Shown here: in pieces, positions 1 to 8,307 of the stretch | Layout of the letters: the number at the start of each line of letters is the position of its first letter | Numbering within the stretch: the stretch's first letter is position 1 | The notes under the pieces: generated by a model | Database searches by the model: none | Told to the model about the DNA's origin: nothing | Seen by the model: the letters and a program-made list of their open reading frames with translations, nothing else | Program-made: the position numbers and the translations under genes | Source of the DNA: a virus | DNA length: 27,209 nt | Strand: one strand, 5' to 3' | Virus record (IMG/VR): IMGVR_UViG_3300020416_000055 | Span: 1-27,209 of that record

Positions 1-354
1 ATGGTTGGAATAGCACATACAACAGCACCACACGCAATAATATATGATACTCCTGCAGAAAGTCTTACTGGTAGATTTGGTTCTTCAACAGGTGGAGGTG
101 GTCAATCATCACCAATGAATACAGAATATACAACTCTCACAACTCCAACAGGTCCATCAGGTCCATCAGGTCCATCAGGTTCACCAGCTAGTTCATCTCC
201 AGCATCACCACCTCCAGCGAGTCCACCTCCAGCAGGTCCATCAGGTCCACCAGCGAGTCCACCTCCTGCATCACCACCTCCAGCGAGTCCACCTCCTGCA
301 TCACCACCTCCAGCAAGTCCTCCACCATCAGGTGGCGGTGGATATGGTTATTGA
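1..354 (+). CDS. Proline-rich C-terminal part of a structural protein (probably 5'-truncated)
   Basis: This reading frame is open from the first base, so the true start may lie upstream and the ATG at position 1 may be internal. The first 45 or so residues are ordinary, with a VgrG-like IIYDTP segment. They are followed by PSGPSGPSG triplets and then a run of SPPPAS repeats, and the protein ends SGGGGYGY. The repeat tract is low complexity and probably extended (polyproline II type). It precedes the gp5-like spike gene, so it may be the end of a baseplate hub or spike component; that is inference from position and from the IIYDTP resemblance. The SPPP pattern recalls plant extensins, which are prolyl-hydroxylated, but this is only a resemblance. 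The molecular role is unknown. Confidence 0.6.
   Translation: MVGIAHTTAPHAIIYDTPAESLTGRFGSSTGGGGQSSPMNTEYTTLTTPTGPSGPSGPSGSPASSSPASPPPASPPPAGPSGPPASPPPASPPPASPPPASPPPASPPPSGGGGYGY
151..330 (+). repeat. In-frame GPS and SPPPA coding repeat
   Basis: Short tandem DNA repeats encode first Gly-Pro-Ser triplets and then Ser-Pro-Pro-Pro-Ala units. The copies alternate between ccagcgagt-type and cctgcatca-type codons, so the array has grown by duplication of a unit longer than one codon set. Such arrays are prone to copy-number slippage. Confidence 0.8.
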
Positions 355-367
355 TTGTGTTAGTTGA

Positions 368-375
368 AATAAATA
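368..375 (+). promoter_or_regulatory. Candidate T4-type late promoter box (AATAAATA)
   Basis: AATAAATA lies in the 41-base gap before the gp5-like gene and matches the NATAAATA late box reported for T4-like cyanophages, which is read by the phage sigma factor gp55. It is followed by an AGGAAG ribosome binding site at 383-388, seven bases before the ATG at 396. The site fits a late structural operon, but the motif is short in AT-rich DNA. Confidence 0.5.
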
Positions 376-395
376 ATAGAATAGGAAGTTAAAGT

Positions 396-926
396 ATGGC
401 AGAGAGACCCACAAATTGGCAACAAAGACAATATCTTTCATTTGGTCCACATTTTAGGATAGAAACTGCTAATCCTAATTTGGGATTGAATGGTTCTATT
501 GTTTATGATCTATTTGCTCAAACTGCTACTGGTGATAAGAGTGTTGTTGGTATGTCCAATGGTGGAATGTACCACATTTATAATGATCAATGTATTGAAA
601 TAGTTGGTGGACAAGAGGATGAGACTGGTGGAGTTAATGTTAATATTGTTAGTAAATCTGGTGATATTTGGATTACAGCACAACAGAATGGTGAAGTTAA
701 GATAAGAGCTAAAAAAATAGTAATTGATGCTGATGAGGATCTTGATTTAGTTGCTGGTAATGATATTACTCTTAGTGCTGGAAATAGAATACTTCTTAAA
801 TCAAATGTAGCAGATTGTGATGCTTTACGTGGCAATCTAGCCCCAAGAGATGTGAGTGCTTTAGGTATTGTTTTTAAAGATAGTAAAGTTAAAGATGCTA
901 TTCCATTCGGAGGGTCAATAGGATGA
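396..926 (+). CDS. gp5-like baseplate spike with C-terminal beta-helix
   Basis: The 176-residue product has short in-register beta-strand repeats in its second half (GDIWITAQ, GEVKIRAK, KIVIDAD, DLDLVAGN, DITLSAGN, RILLKSN). This is the pattern of the triple-stranded beta-helix that ends T4 gp5 and VgrG spikes. A trimer would form the membrane-piercing needle under the tail tube. I see no lysozyme domain, so only the needle function is suggested. The start is supported by AGGAAG seven bases upstream. The stop overlaps the next start (ATGA at 923-926), indicating translational coupling with the fibre gene. It could instead be a separate spike subunit working with a hub encoded upstream. Confidence 0.7.
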   Translation: MAERPTNWQQRQYLSFGPHFRIETANPNLGLNGSIVYDLFAQTATGDKSVVGMSNGGMYHIYNDQCIEIVGGQEDETGGVNVNIVSKSGDIWITAQQNGEVKIRAKKIVIDADEDLDLVAGNDITLSAGNRILLKSNVADCDALRGNLAPRDVSALGIVFKDSKVKDAIPFGGSIG

Positions 927-3900
927 GTCCTAGTTTACCAGATTCTGGAAGATTTCCAGGAAATCCAGAATATAATGCCGAAGGTAAAAATTCTAGGGTA
1001 AATGTAACTGAATTTAATGAGGATGTTTATGTATATGGTACTCTTTATGCTGATGTATTTGGTTCTGCGTTAAGTGTTGATAATTTAGAAAATTTAACGG
1101 TTGGTAATCTTGAAGTAACTGGTATTGCCACTTTTAAGGATGATGTTTTTATTGATGGTGAATTATATTCAGAATATTTAACAGTAAAGCAGAGATTAAA
1201 TGTAGGTGTTGGTGGTAGTGTATTTACTGCTATATCATCAGAGAAGTATGAAGATGACGGTCAAATACCAGGCCGAGTAGGTATTGGAACCTCGCAACCT
1301 GACGGTAGATTCCAAGTTAGTGTTGGTGGAGAAGGTCTTGATGCAAAAATGCCAATTGATCCACTTTATTCTGCTCTTATTATTACTGATGAAGGCTCTA
1401 TTGGTATTGGGACAACACAACCAGATGGCAAGTTCCAGATAGGTGATAAGTGTCTAACAGTTACTGAAGAGTGTAGAGTTGGTATAGGTACTACTCTTCC
1501 TGATGGTAAATTCCAGGTTGGTGTAAGAGAACAATCATTTATTTTAGCACAAGATCCTAATTCAGGAGTCACTTCAGTAGGTATTGGAACAACACAACCA
1601 TTTCAACGTCTACAAGTTGGTGAAAAGGATAATTCTTTTGTTGTAACAGAAACAGGTATTGTTGGTATTGGTAGTACAGATCCTGGTAATATACCTGGAT
1701 ATAATGTACAAACTGATGGTCCAATAAAACTTGATGTAGAAGGAACGGTTAAGATTGATAGAAATATAATTGACTCTGCTGATTCGCCAGGTATTAATGG
1801 ATATTATTTAAATCAGGATGTAAATGGTATTCGTTGGATACAAGCATCTCCTATAGAATTAGATGGTATGTATGCCCAAGATGAGGGTGTTTACTTACCT
1901 ACAAATGGAACTGCTCAATTATTTACTGTATTTAATTACACTCAAATTAATAGTCAGGGTCAAGGTACAGATAATTTAATTCCAATACCTAATCCAGCAA
2001 ATCCAACAATGATCTGTGATGTACAGACACAGGATTTGTGGGGATATCAGGGAAGTGGGCAGAATGCTTCTATCTTTAGGATGACTAAAGTTGGAATTCA
2101 AAATAATAATCCAACTTCTACTTTAGATATTACAGGAACGGTACATGCTACTGGATCAGTTGATTTTGATAGTACATTAAATGTGGATGGGGATGTTACT
2201 TTTAATGCCACTCTTGATGTAGATGGTGATACAACTTTAAACGCTACACTAGATGTAGATGGTGATACAACTTTAAACGCTACATTAGATGTAGATGGTA
2301 AGACAACATTTAATGATGGAACAGATGCTTCAAGTCCTTTAAATGCTTCCGTTCAATTAGATGGTGGTTTAGGTGTTGTTAAAAAGGTACATATTGGTGG
2401 AAAGGTAACGGTTGACAATACGACACAATCTACAGATAAGGATAGTGGATCTATAATTACTGAAGGTGGTGTTGGTATTGAGAAGAATTTAAATGTAGGT
2501 CAAAATACAAAACTTATTGGTACTCTAGAACTAGAGAACTTTTTAATTGATAAACTTAATTCTACTGGACATTCTGTTAGTAGGACAAAAAATGATTATA
2601 GGTTATCATCATATCAAGATGGTGTAAAATGGAGACCATCTGGAGTAGAAACTACTAATATTTTCTGGGTAACTAGAGATGGTGATGATGCTAATACTGG
2701 ATTATTGGAAGGAGATGCTAAAGCAACTATAGGTGCTGCAGCAGCAGTCGCACAACCAGGAGATACCATTAAAGTTCGTTCTGGTGTTTATATTGAGAAT
2801 AATCCTGTTGGATTGCGGAGAGATGTTACTATAACTGGAGAAGATCTTAGATTGGTTAGTGTAGTACCTTCTAATCCCAATAAAGATGTTTTCCATGTTA
2901 GACGTGGAACTACGATTGAAAATTTAAGCTTTAAAGGTTCAAATGGTGTATTAACAGATCATACTAGTTGTGGTGCTGTTGCTTTTCCACCAACAGAAGA
3001 AGATATTAATACTGGAGAATTTTTTGGAGCAGTAACTGGATATATTGCTTTTGGACCAGCAGATGAAGGTCCAACAGGAAGATGGAAATCTCCATACGTT
3101 AGAAACTGTACTAACTTTATGACAGGTAGTATTGGTATGAAGATTAATGGACATCATGCAGATGCTTCTTTTGGTGGAACAAATGATCTTGGACAAGATT
3201 TGAAGAGTATGGTTTGTGATTCATTCACCCAATATAATGAGGCAGGTATTGGTGTTTCTATATCAAATAATGGATACGCTCAGTTAGTTTCTATCTTTAC
3301 TATTGGGTGTCATATAGGAATAGGATGTACATCTGGTGGTCAGTGTGATTTAACAAACTCTAACTCATCATTTGGTAATTTTGGATTAGTTGCTGATGGT
3401 GTTGGTGCTGTTGAATTTGATGGGACAACACAAGTTGGTATTGGTGGTGAATCTGATAGTGTTATTCTTGAAAATTGTCAAGATTTTAATCCTGTTGCTC
3501 TTGGTGGAAGAAGATATAGAACTCCATTTGATGGGCAAGGAGCATATTTCCATTTAGATTTGTCTCAATTCCAAGATGTTTTACCTTCTTTTAATGGAAC
3601 TGTAACTGAACCTTTACAGTTTATTAGAAATATAAGAGTTACTAATGGTGGTAATCCTGGTGATTATGCTGCTTCTGCTCCTCCAATTATTACTGCTACT
3701 TTACCTCAAGGTCCTGAAGCAATTTTTGCTGAATTTTCTCCTAATGTAAGTGCTGCTGGTACGATTACTTCTATTGATATTGTTGCTAGTGGTAGAAATT
3801 TCTTACCAGTAAATAATGATGCTTCTACTAGAGATAATACTAAGGAACAAGAGTGTATAATTAGTATTTCTGGTAATGGATCAGCAACTGCTGAAGCAGA

Positions 3901-4318
3901 TATGGATCCAATATTATTTACTGTAGATGAAGCAACAGAAGCTTGGACTAGTGGACCATATGCTGGATTGACTACAGTTACATTTAATGAATTTATACCT
4001 TATGCCGTTTCAGCTTCAACTAAGATGGAGTTGGTTAGATTAAGTAGAATTATAACCAGTTCACATTCATTTGAATACATAGGTGCTGGTGTAGATATAA
4101 ATACAGCTAACCCATTCCAGGCTGGAAAACCAATACCAGAAAATGAAGTTGTTGCCATTAATGGTGGGCAAGTTCCTTTTACAAGTACGGATCAAAAAGG
4201 TAATTTTAGAATTGGTGACGGTTTGACAATTGATCAAACTACGTCTACAATAAGAGGAAGGGATTTCAACCGAGCAATACAAGCACAATTAACACCACTG
4301 ATATTAGCATTGAAATAA
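923..4318 (+). CDS. Long tail fibre or baseplate wedge protein with IGIGTT repeats and a beta-helix
   Basis: The 1131-residue structural protein is modular. Five copies of a VGIGTTxPxxxFQVG motif start near residues 119, 160, 186, 219 and 247. Near 420-460 a 12-residue unit LDVDGDTTLNAT is repeated in tandem, followed by a GGVGIxxNLNVG module. From about residue 580 (FWVTRDGDDANTG) a segment of roughly 320 residues has the look of a right-handed parallel beta-helix of the pectate-lyase type. The C-terminal part (HSFEYIGAG, then KGNFRIGDG) is paralogous to a segment of the 1945-residue fibre encoded at 12760-18597. Such proteins are virion fibres or wedge components in T4-like cyanophages. The start overlaps the previous stop, and the next gene begins directly after its stop. 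Which T4 fibre it replaces cannot be told. Confidence 0.75.
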   Translation: MSPSLPDSGRFPGNPEYNAEGKNSRVNVTEFNEDVYVYGTLYADVFGSALSVDNLENLTVGNLEVTGIATFKDDVFIDGELYSEYLTVKQRLNVGVGGSVFTAISSEKYEDDGQIPGRVGIGTSQPDGRFQVSVGGEGLDAKMPIDPLYSALIITDEGSIGIGTTQPDGKFQIGDKCLTVTEECRVGIGTTLPDGKFQVGVREQSFILAQDPNSGVTSVGIGTTQPFQRLQVGEKDNSFVVTETGIVGIGSTDPGNIPGYNVQTDGPIKLDVEGTVKIDRNIIDSADSPGINGYYLNQDVNGIRWIQASPIELDGMYAQDEGVYLPTNGTAQLFTVFNYTQINSQGQGTDNLIPIPNPANPTMICDVQTQDLWGYQGSGQNASIFRMTKVGIQNNNPTSTLDITGTVHATGSVDFDSTLNVDGDVTFNATLDVDGDTTLNATLDVDGDTTLNATLDVDGKTTFNDGTDASSPLNASVQLDGGLGVVKKVHIGGKVTVDNTTQSTDKDSGSIITEGGVGIEKNLNVGQNTKLIGTLELENFLIDKLNSTGHSVSRTKNDYRLSSYQDGVKWRPSGVETTNIFWVTRDGDDANTGLLEGDAKATIGAAAAVAQPGDTIKVRSGVYIENNPVGLRRDVTITGEDLRLVSVVPSNPNKDVFHVRRGTTIENLSFKGSNGVLTDHTSCGAVAFPPTEEDINTGEFFGAVTGYIAFGPADEGPTGRWKSPYVRNCTNFMTGSIGMKINGHHADASFGGTNDLGQDLKSMVCDSFTQYNEAGIGVSISNNGYAQLVSIFTIGCHIGIGCTSGGQCDLTNSNSSFGNFGLVADGVGAVEFDGTTQVGIGGESDSVILENCQDFNPVALGGRRYRTPFDGQGAYFHLDLSQFQDVLPSFNGTVTEPLQFIRNIRVTNGGNPGDYAASAPPIITATLPQGPEAIFAEFSPNVSAAGTITSIDIVASGRNFLPVNNDASTRDNTKEQECIISISGNGSATAEADMDPILFTVDEATEAWTSGPYAGLTTVTFNEFIPYAVSASTKMELVRLSRIITSSHSFEYIGAGVDINTANPFQAGKPIPENEVVAINGGQVPFTSTDQKGNFRIGDGLTIDQTTSTIRGRDFNRAIQAQLTPLILALK
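2160..2300 (+). repeat. 36-base tandem coding repeat (LDVDGDTTLNAT)
   Basis: Near-identical 36-base units encode LDVDGDTTLNAT-like segments inside the 1131-residue fibre. Two units are almost base-identical and the flanking copies are more diverged. Repeats of this kind usually form rungs of a fibrous shaft. Confidence 0.8.
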
Positions 4319-5956
4319 ATGGCAATAGCACCAGTAAATAAGTTTATTAATATTTCTGTACCTGTAGTACCAGGAGTACAAAAATTATATGAAGTTCCTA
4401 CAGGAACTACTTCATTACTTCTTTATGCACAGGTTGCTAATGTTGGTGTTAATACATATCCAACAGTTACTTTTTGGCAGAAGAGAACTCAAAGAAGTAC
4501 TAATAATGATAGAGATATACGGACAATAAAGGATGTAGAAATACCACCAAATGATGCTGTAATATTAGTTGATGGTAGAATGGTATTGGAGAAAACTCCA
4601 TTAGTTGTTGATAGTCTTTTAATTAGTGGTGTTACTGAAAAGGTTGGAATTATTACTGGTGTTGATTATGATGAACCTACAGGAATAGCAACTGTAATGT
4701 GTCTGAATAAACATCAGATGGATAAAGGTGATGGAATTGCTATGAATGGAATTTATTTCGATTGTGGTACTTATTTTACACCTGGTAACAATACTACTTA
4801 TGATCCACAAACAGGTCTTCTTGTATTAGATCTGGGCAATCATTCTCTACAAGTTGGTGATACTTTGATAATTTCTGATTATGCAATGCAGTTTACATGT
4901 ACTCAAGGTAGTGGTACTCATGCTTATCCAAGACCAACTGATCCTGTTAGTGGTAAGTCATTAGCTATTTCTGCGGTTACAGCGACTACTGCTACTGTAC
5001 AAGTTCTTGATACAGTTCCCTCCACAAATACAACTACTCATTCATTTGTGGCTGATAGTGGGGTTTATAATTCTGTTCTCAATAATGCTTATAGTGGAAT
5101 TACTACAAACATATTCCCAAATCCACAACAAGGATATCAAATAGAGACGATTGTTGATAATGTTGGAACATCTAAGACATTTACAACACATCTTGGTGGT
5201 GGGGGTGGAAATAGGCACATTTATAAACCTTCAATTCATACATTTAAACGTGCTTTACCTAGAGCTATTGAGGTTGTAGAAAGTAGTGGTGAGTTAGATC
5301 AATTAAAACTTACTCCTACTACAGGAACTGCATATAATCCTAGTACTGGTATTTTAGATGTAACAACTACTGGTCTTCATGGTATGAGTCCTGGTGATAG
5401 AGTTAAGTTTGCTGCTGGTGCTTTTGTTTTTACTTGCGATGAGGATAGTCAGGCTACTACACACGCTTATCCAAGACCAACTGATCCAGCGTATGATAAA
5501 TGGTTAGAAGTAATTAGTACTCCGTCAACTACTAGATTTACGGTTCAGGTATTGGGAACTACACCTTCTACTAATGTAACGGCTCATTATTATTCATCTG
5601 GTGGTAATGAAAGTATTACTAGAGGTGGAAGGCAGTTTGATGTTACTATGTCAACTTATAATCCAGTTAGTGGTGAAATTACATTTACAATTGGACCAAA
5701 TAGTTTAGCAAATAATGATAAAATTAAAATTGCTGAAGAATCTATCATATATTCATGTACTATGGATTATAATATGACTGAACATGCTTATCCTAGATCT
5801 ACTGATCCTGCAGGAGGAGATGCTCCATTAACAATGGCAATCTCTGAACTTAATAATGGTATAAGGGTTAATGTTGGATCTACTTTAGCTGGTGGATTTG
5901 TAGGACCATTACAGATGGAATTACAAGCAAGTATTCTTGAAAATAGTAATGTATAA
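4319..5956 (+). CDS. Virion structural protein with three HAYPR-x-TDP domains
   Basis: The 545-residue product has an N-terminal region (about 1-105) that resembles a beta-sandwich attachment domain, followed by three related modules. Each begins YxPxxG (residues 161, 339, 447), passes a GD/ND turn, reaches an FxC or YxC strand, and then shows the motif HAYPRxTDP (His at about 201, 382, 489). Copies two and three are 108 residues apart. The first is separated from the second by 178 residues because of a roughly 70-residue insert containing a Gly5 run. The ATG follows directly on the TAA of the previous gene. From its position it is an accessory fibre or baseplate decoration; no enzymatic motif is seen. 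The motif is, to my knowledge, common in marine T4-like virion proteins of unknown role. Confidence 0.7.
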   Translation: MAIAPVNKFINISVPVVPGVQKLYEVPTGTTSLLLYAQVANVGVNTYPTVTFWQKRTQRSTNNDRDIRTIKDVEIPPNDAVILVDGRMVLEKTPLVVDSLLISGVTEKVGIITGVDYDEPTGIATVMCLNKHQMDKGDGIAMNGIYFDCGTYFTPGNNTTYDPQTGLLVLDLGNHSLQVGDTLIISDYAMQFTCTQGSGTHAYPRPTDPVSGKSLAISAVTATTATVQVLDTVPSTNTTTHSFVADSGVYNSVLNNAYSGITTNIFPNPQQGYQIETIVDNVGTSKTFTTHLGGGGGNRHIYKPSIHTFKRALPRAIEVVESSGELDQLKLTPTTGTAYNPSTGILDVTTTGLHGMSPGDRVKFAAGAFVFTCDEDSQATTHAYPRPTDPAYDKWLEVISTPSTTRFTVQVLGTTPSTNVTAHYYSSGGNESITRGGRQFDVTMSTYNPVSGEITFTIGPNSLANNDKIKIAEESIIYSCTMDYNMTEHAYPRSTDPAGGDAPLTMAISELNNGIRVNVGSTLAGGFVGPLQMELQASILENSNV

Positions 5957-5958
5957 TC

Positions 5959-7965
5959 ATGCCAAGGTATCTTAGTGGTAGAGTAAAAAAGGATCCTCCT
6001 GAGAAGATTGATCCTAATAGGTATAATTATTTAAGTCTTCAACAAGCAGAACCAACTTTAGGTGACCCTAGTAATAGTGATCCTGTTCCTTCTGGAACAC
6101 AGTATCAGTTAGTTGCTGTTCCTGGTAATCCTGGTAAAAGGTATTGGGTTCCTACTGGTGGTGGATTAATTCCTGGTGCTATTAGTGTATATGATGAAGG
6201 AACTATAGTTGGTAGTGCTAATAGTATTACGCAACTTAATTTTGAAGGTGCTGCTGTAACTGCTTTTGTAGATGTTCAAAATCCTTCAGGACATCCTGGT
6301 ATTGCTGCTACTGTAACTGTTATACCAACTACCATTGGTGAAGATCCACCACCTGATCCAAGACATGGTGAATTGTGGTGGGAGAGTGATAGTGGAGATT
6401 TATTCATATATTTTATTGATGAAGATGGAACTGGTGTATGGGCAACTGCTAACTCTGGTGGTGGTAATGTAAATCCAGGACCTCCTGGTCAACCTGGTCC
6501 TCCTGGTCAAACTGGATTGACAGGATCTCCTGGTCCTGCTGGACCTCCAGGACCTGCTTCTACAGAACCTGGTCCTCCTGGACCTGCTGGACCTCCATCA
6601 GTTACACCTGGTCCTGTTGGACCTCCTGGAACAATTGGACCACCTGGAACTGTAGGTCCTCCTGGAACTCAACCTGGTCCTCCTGGAACAATTGGACCAC
6701 CTGGAACTGTTGGTCCTCCTGGTAATGCTGGACCTCCTGGTGCTGGTCCTCCTGGAACAATTGGACCACCTGGTCCTCCTGGAACAGAACCTGGTCCTCC
6801 TGGTACTGTAGGTCCTCCTGGTAATGCTGGACCTCCTGGAACAGAACCTGGTCCTCCTGGTACTGTAGGTCCACCTGGAACTCAAGGACCTCCTGGTGCT
6901 GGTCCTCCTGGAACTGTAGGTCCACCTGGAACAATTGGACCACCTGGAACTGTTGGTCCTCCTGGTAGTAGTCCTGCTGGACCTCCTGGTGATCCTGGTC
7001 CTCCTGGAACTGTTGGTCCTCCTGGTAGTAGTCCTGCTGGTCCTCCTGGTGATCCTGGTCCTCCTGGTACTGTAGGTCCACCTGGAACTCAAGCAGGTCC
7101 TCCTGGTGATCCTGGTCCTCCTGGTACTATAGGTCCACCTGGAACTCAAGCAGGTCCTCCTGGTGATCCTGGTCCTCCTGGAACAATTGGACCTCCTGGA
7201 CCTAGTCCTGCAGGACCTCCTGGTGATCCTGGTCCTCCTGGAACAATTGGACCTCCTGGACCTAGTCCTGCTGGTCCTCCTGGACCTGGTGGTCCTCCTG
7301 GACCTGGTGGTCCACCTGGAACTCAAGCAGGTCCTCCTGGAACAATTGGACCTCCTGGTACAATTGGACCTCCTGGTAATGCTGGTCCTCCTTCTAATGT
7401 TGCTGGTCCTCCTGGACCTCCTGGTACACAACCTGGTCCTCCAGGTCCTGGTGGTCCTCCTGGTCCTGCTGGTCCTCCTGGTGGATCTGGAGCTGCTAAT
7501 GTTGGGATGGCTATTAATGTAGTGTCATCAAATCAAGCTGGTTTTTCAAATGGTAGCTGGCAACAAATTATGCTTTGTCAGATTTCTAAATCTTCAGGAA
7601 CTAATATTATGGTTCGGGGACATTTTAATTTCTTATATGGAGTTCTAAATGATACCGATGATGATGGTGGTATGAATGCTTATTTCAGACTTATGAGAAG
7701 AATAGGAACATCTGGTGGTTGGAGTCAAGTTGGCGTTTCATTAGATATGACTAATCTTTATAGTGAGTCTGGGAATAGTTCTCAAACCAAAAAATTTAAT
7801 GCTTATGGTTCTCTTGAATATCCTGATATTGGATTAGGTACTGGTGCTTACAGTGCAATTCAATATAGAGTTGAGGCGAGATATGTAGAAACAGGTAATG
7901 ATAGTATTGATAGTAATGCCTTTACGATTTTAAAAGGTTCTCATCTTACCGCTATGGAGCATTAA
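5959..7965 (+). CDS. Collagen-like tail fibre protein with C-terminal globular head
   Basis: The 668-residue protein has three parts. Residues 1-173 form a non-repetitive N-terminal domain, probably the attachment end (it includes a VYDEGTIVG segment and a GELWWES motif). Residues 174-510 are a collagen-like stalk of Gly-Pro-Pro, Gly-Thr-Val/Ile and related triplets. Residues 511-668 form a beta-rich C-terminal domain ending SHLTAMEH, plausibly a jelly-roll receptor-binding or trimerisation head. Most triplets carry Pro in the Y position, the site used by collagen prolyl-4-hydroxylases, and two such enzymes are encoded 3-6 kb downstream. The stalk is broken by short phase-shifting insertions such as ASTEP or SSPA. 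It starts two bases after the previous stop. The collagen identity is clear; the exact tail position is inferred. Confidence 0.85.
   Translation: MPRYLSGRVKKDPPEKIDPNRYNYLSLQQAEPTLGDPSNSDPVPSGTQYQLVAVPGNPGKRYWVPTGGGLIPGAISVYDEGTIVGSANSITQLNFEGAAVTAFVDVQNPSGHPGIAATVTVIPTTIGEDPPPDPRHGELWWESDSGDLFIYFIDEDGTGVWATANSGGGNVNPGPPGQPGPPGQTGLTGSPGPAGPPGPASTEPGPPGPAGPPSVTPGPVGPPGTIGPPGTVGPPGTQPGPPGTIGPPGTVGPPGNAGPPGAGPPGTIGPPGPPGTEPGPPGTVGPPGNAGPPGTEPGPPGTVGPPGTQGPPGAGPPGTVGPPGTIGPPGTVGPPGSSPAGPPGDPGPPGTVGPPGSSPAGPPGDPGPPGTVGPPGTQAGPPGDPGPPGTIGPPGTQAGPPGDPGPPGTIGPPGPSPAGPPGDPGPPGTIGPPGPSPAGPPGPGGPPGPGGPPGTQAGPPGTIGPPGTIGPPGNAGPPSNVAGPPGPPGTQPGPPGPGGPPGPAGPPGGSGAANVGMAINVVSSNQAGFSNGSWQQIMLCQISKSSGTNIMVRGHFNFLYGVLNDTDDDGGMNAYFRLMRRIGTSGGWSQVGVSLDMTNLYSESGNSSQTKKFNAYGSLEYPDIGLGTGAYSAIQYRVEARYVETGNDSIDSNAFTILKGSHLTAMEH
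6478..7490 (+). repeat. Collagen-like G-X-Y coding repeat
   Basis: About 1 kb of nine-base-based repeats (ggtcctcctgga and variants) encodes the Gly-Pro-Pro-rich stalk. The low-complexity DNA opens long false reading frames in other frames and on the minus strand. Block duplications are visible: the unit reading [12 protein letters not shown] recurs several times near 6973-7270. Confidence 0.95.
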
Positions 7966-7968
7966 CAT

Positions 7969-8307
7969 ATGGCAATTACTCATACCGAAACTGTTACTGA
8001 CTTAATAGTATTAAATGATGGAACAGATGTTGTTTCGCAAGTAGCAATCAAAACTGTCTCTGTTGATGATTCAGATCCTTCAAATCTTACGCAAACAAAT
8101 TATGATTGTTTTGTTATAGATAGTTCTGGTGGAACATCTGCTGCTGGATTCGTAGCATATAATACTCTAACAGAGGATATTGTTAAGGGTTGGATCACAG
8201 ACGAACTTGCTGCAAGTGATACAAAAACAAATGCGGAGGCATGGATTAATTCTGTTAAGTCTCCTCCAACACCTACTGAAGTAAATAAAAAATTACCATG
8301 GCTATAA
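7969..8307 (+). CDS. Small conserved phage protein between two collagen-like genes
   Basis: The 112-residue product begins [22 protein letters not shown] and has alternating beta-strand-like segments and a helical C-terminal third. I recognise the style as a small protein often found among fibre genes of T4-like cyanophages, but I can assign no function. It lies three bases after the first collagen-like gene, and its last ten bases overlap the start of the second (ATG at 8298). That suggests coupled translation and a role in fibre assembly, for example as a chaperone or connector, which is inference only. There is no signal peptide or membrane segment. Confidence 0.7.
   Translation: MAITHTETVTDLIVLNDGTDVVSQVAIKTVSVDDSDPSNLTQTNYDCFVIDSSGGTSAAGFVAYNTLTEDIVKGWITDELAASDTKTNAEAWINSVKSPPTPTEVNKKLPWL

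Noticed and set aside
4096-4103. TATAAATA, an exact T4 late box, inside the 1131-residue fibre gene
   Set aside because: It lies in coding sequence over 200 bases before the next start and is spelled by common codons (gat ata aat aca); chance is likely.
6598-7431. Long minus-strand reading frame of 277 codons opposite the collagen stalk
   Set aside because: It is an Arg/Ser/Thr-rich mirror of the G-X-Y repeat DNA, without start signals or a plausible fold; other long frames over the collagen tracts have the same cause.
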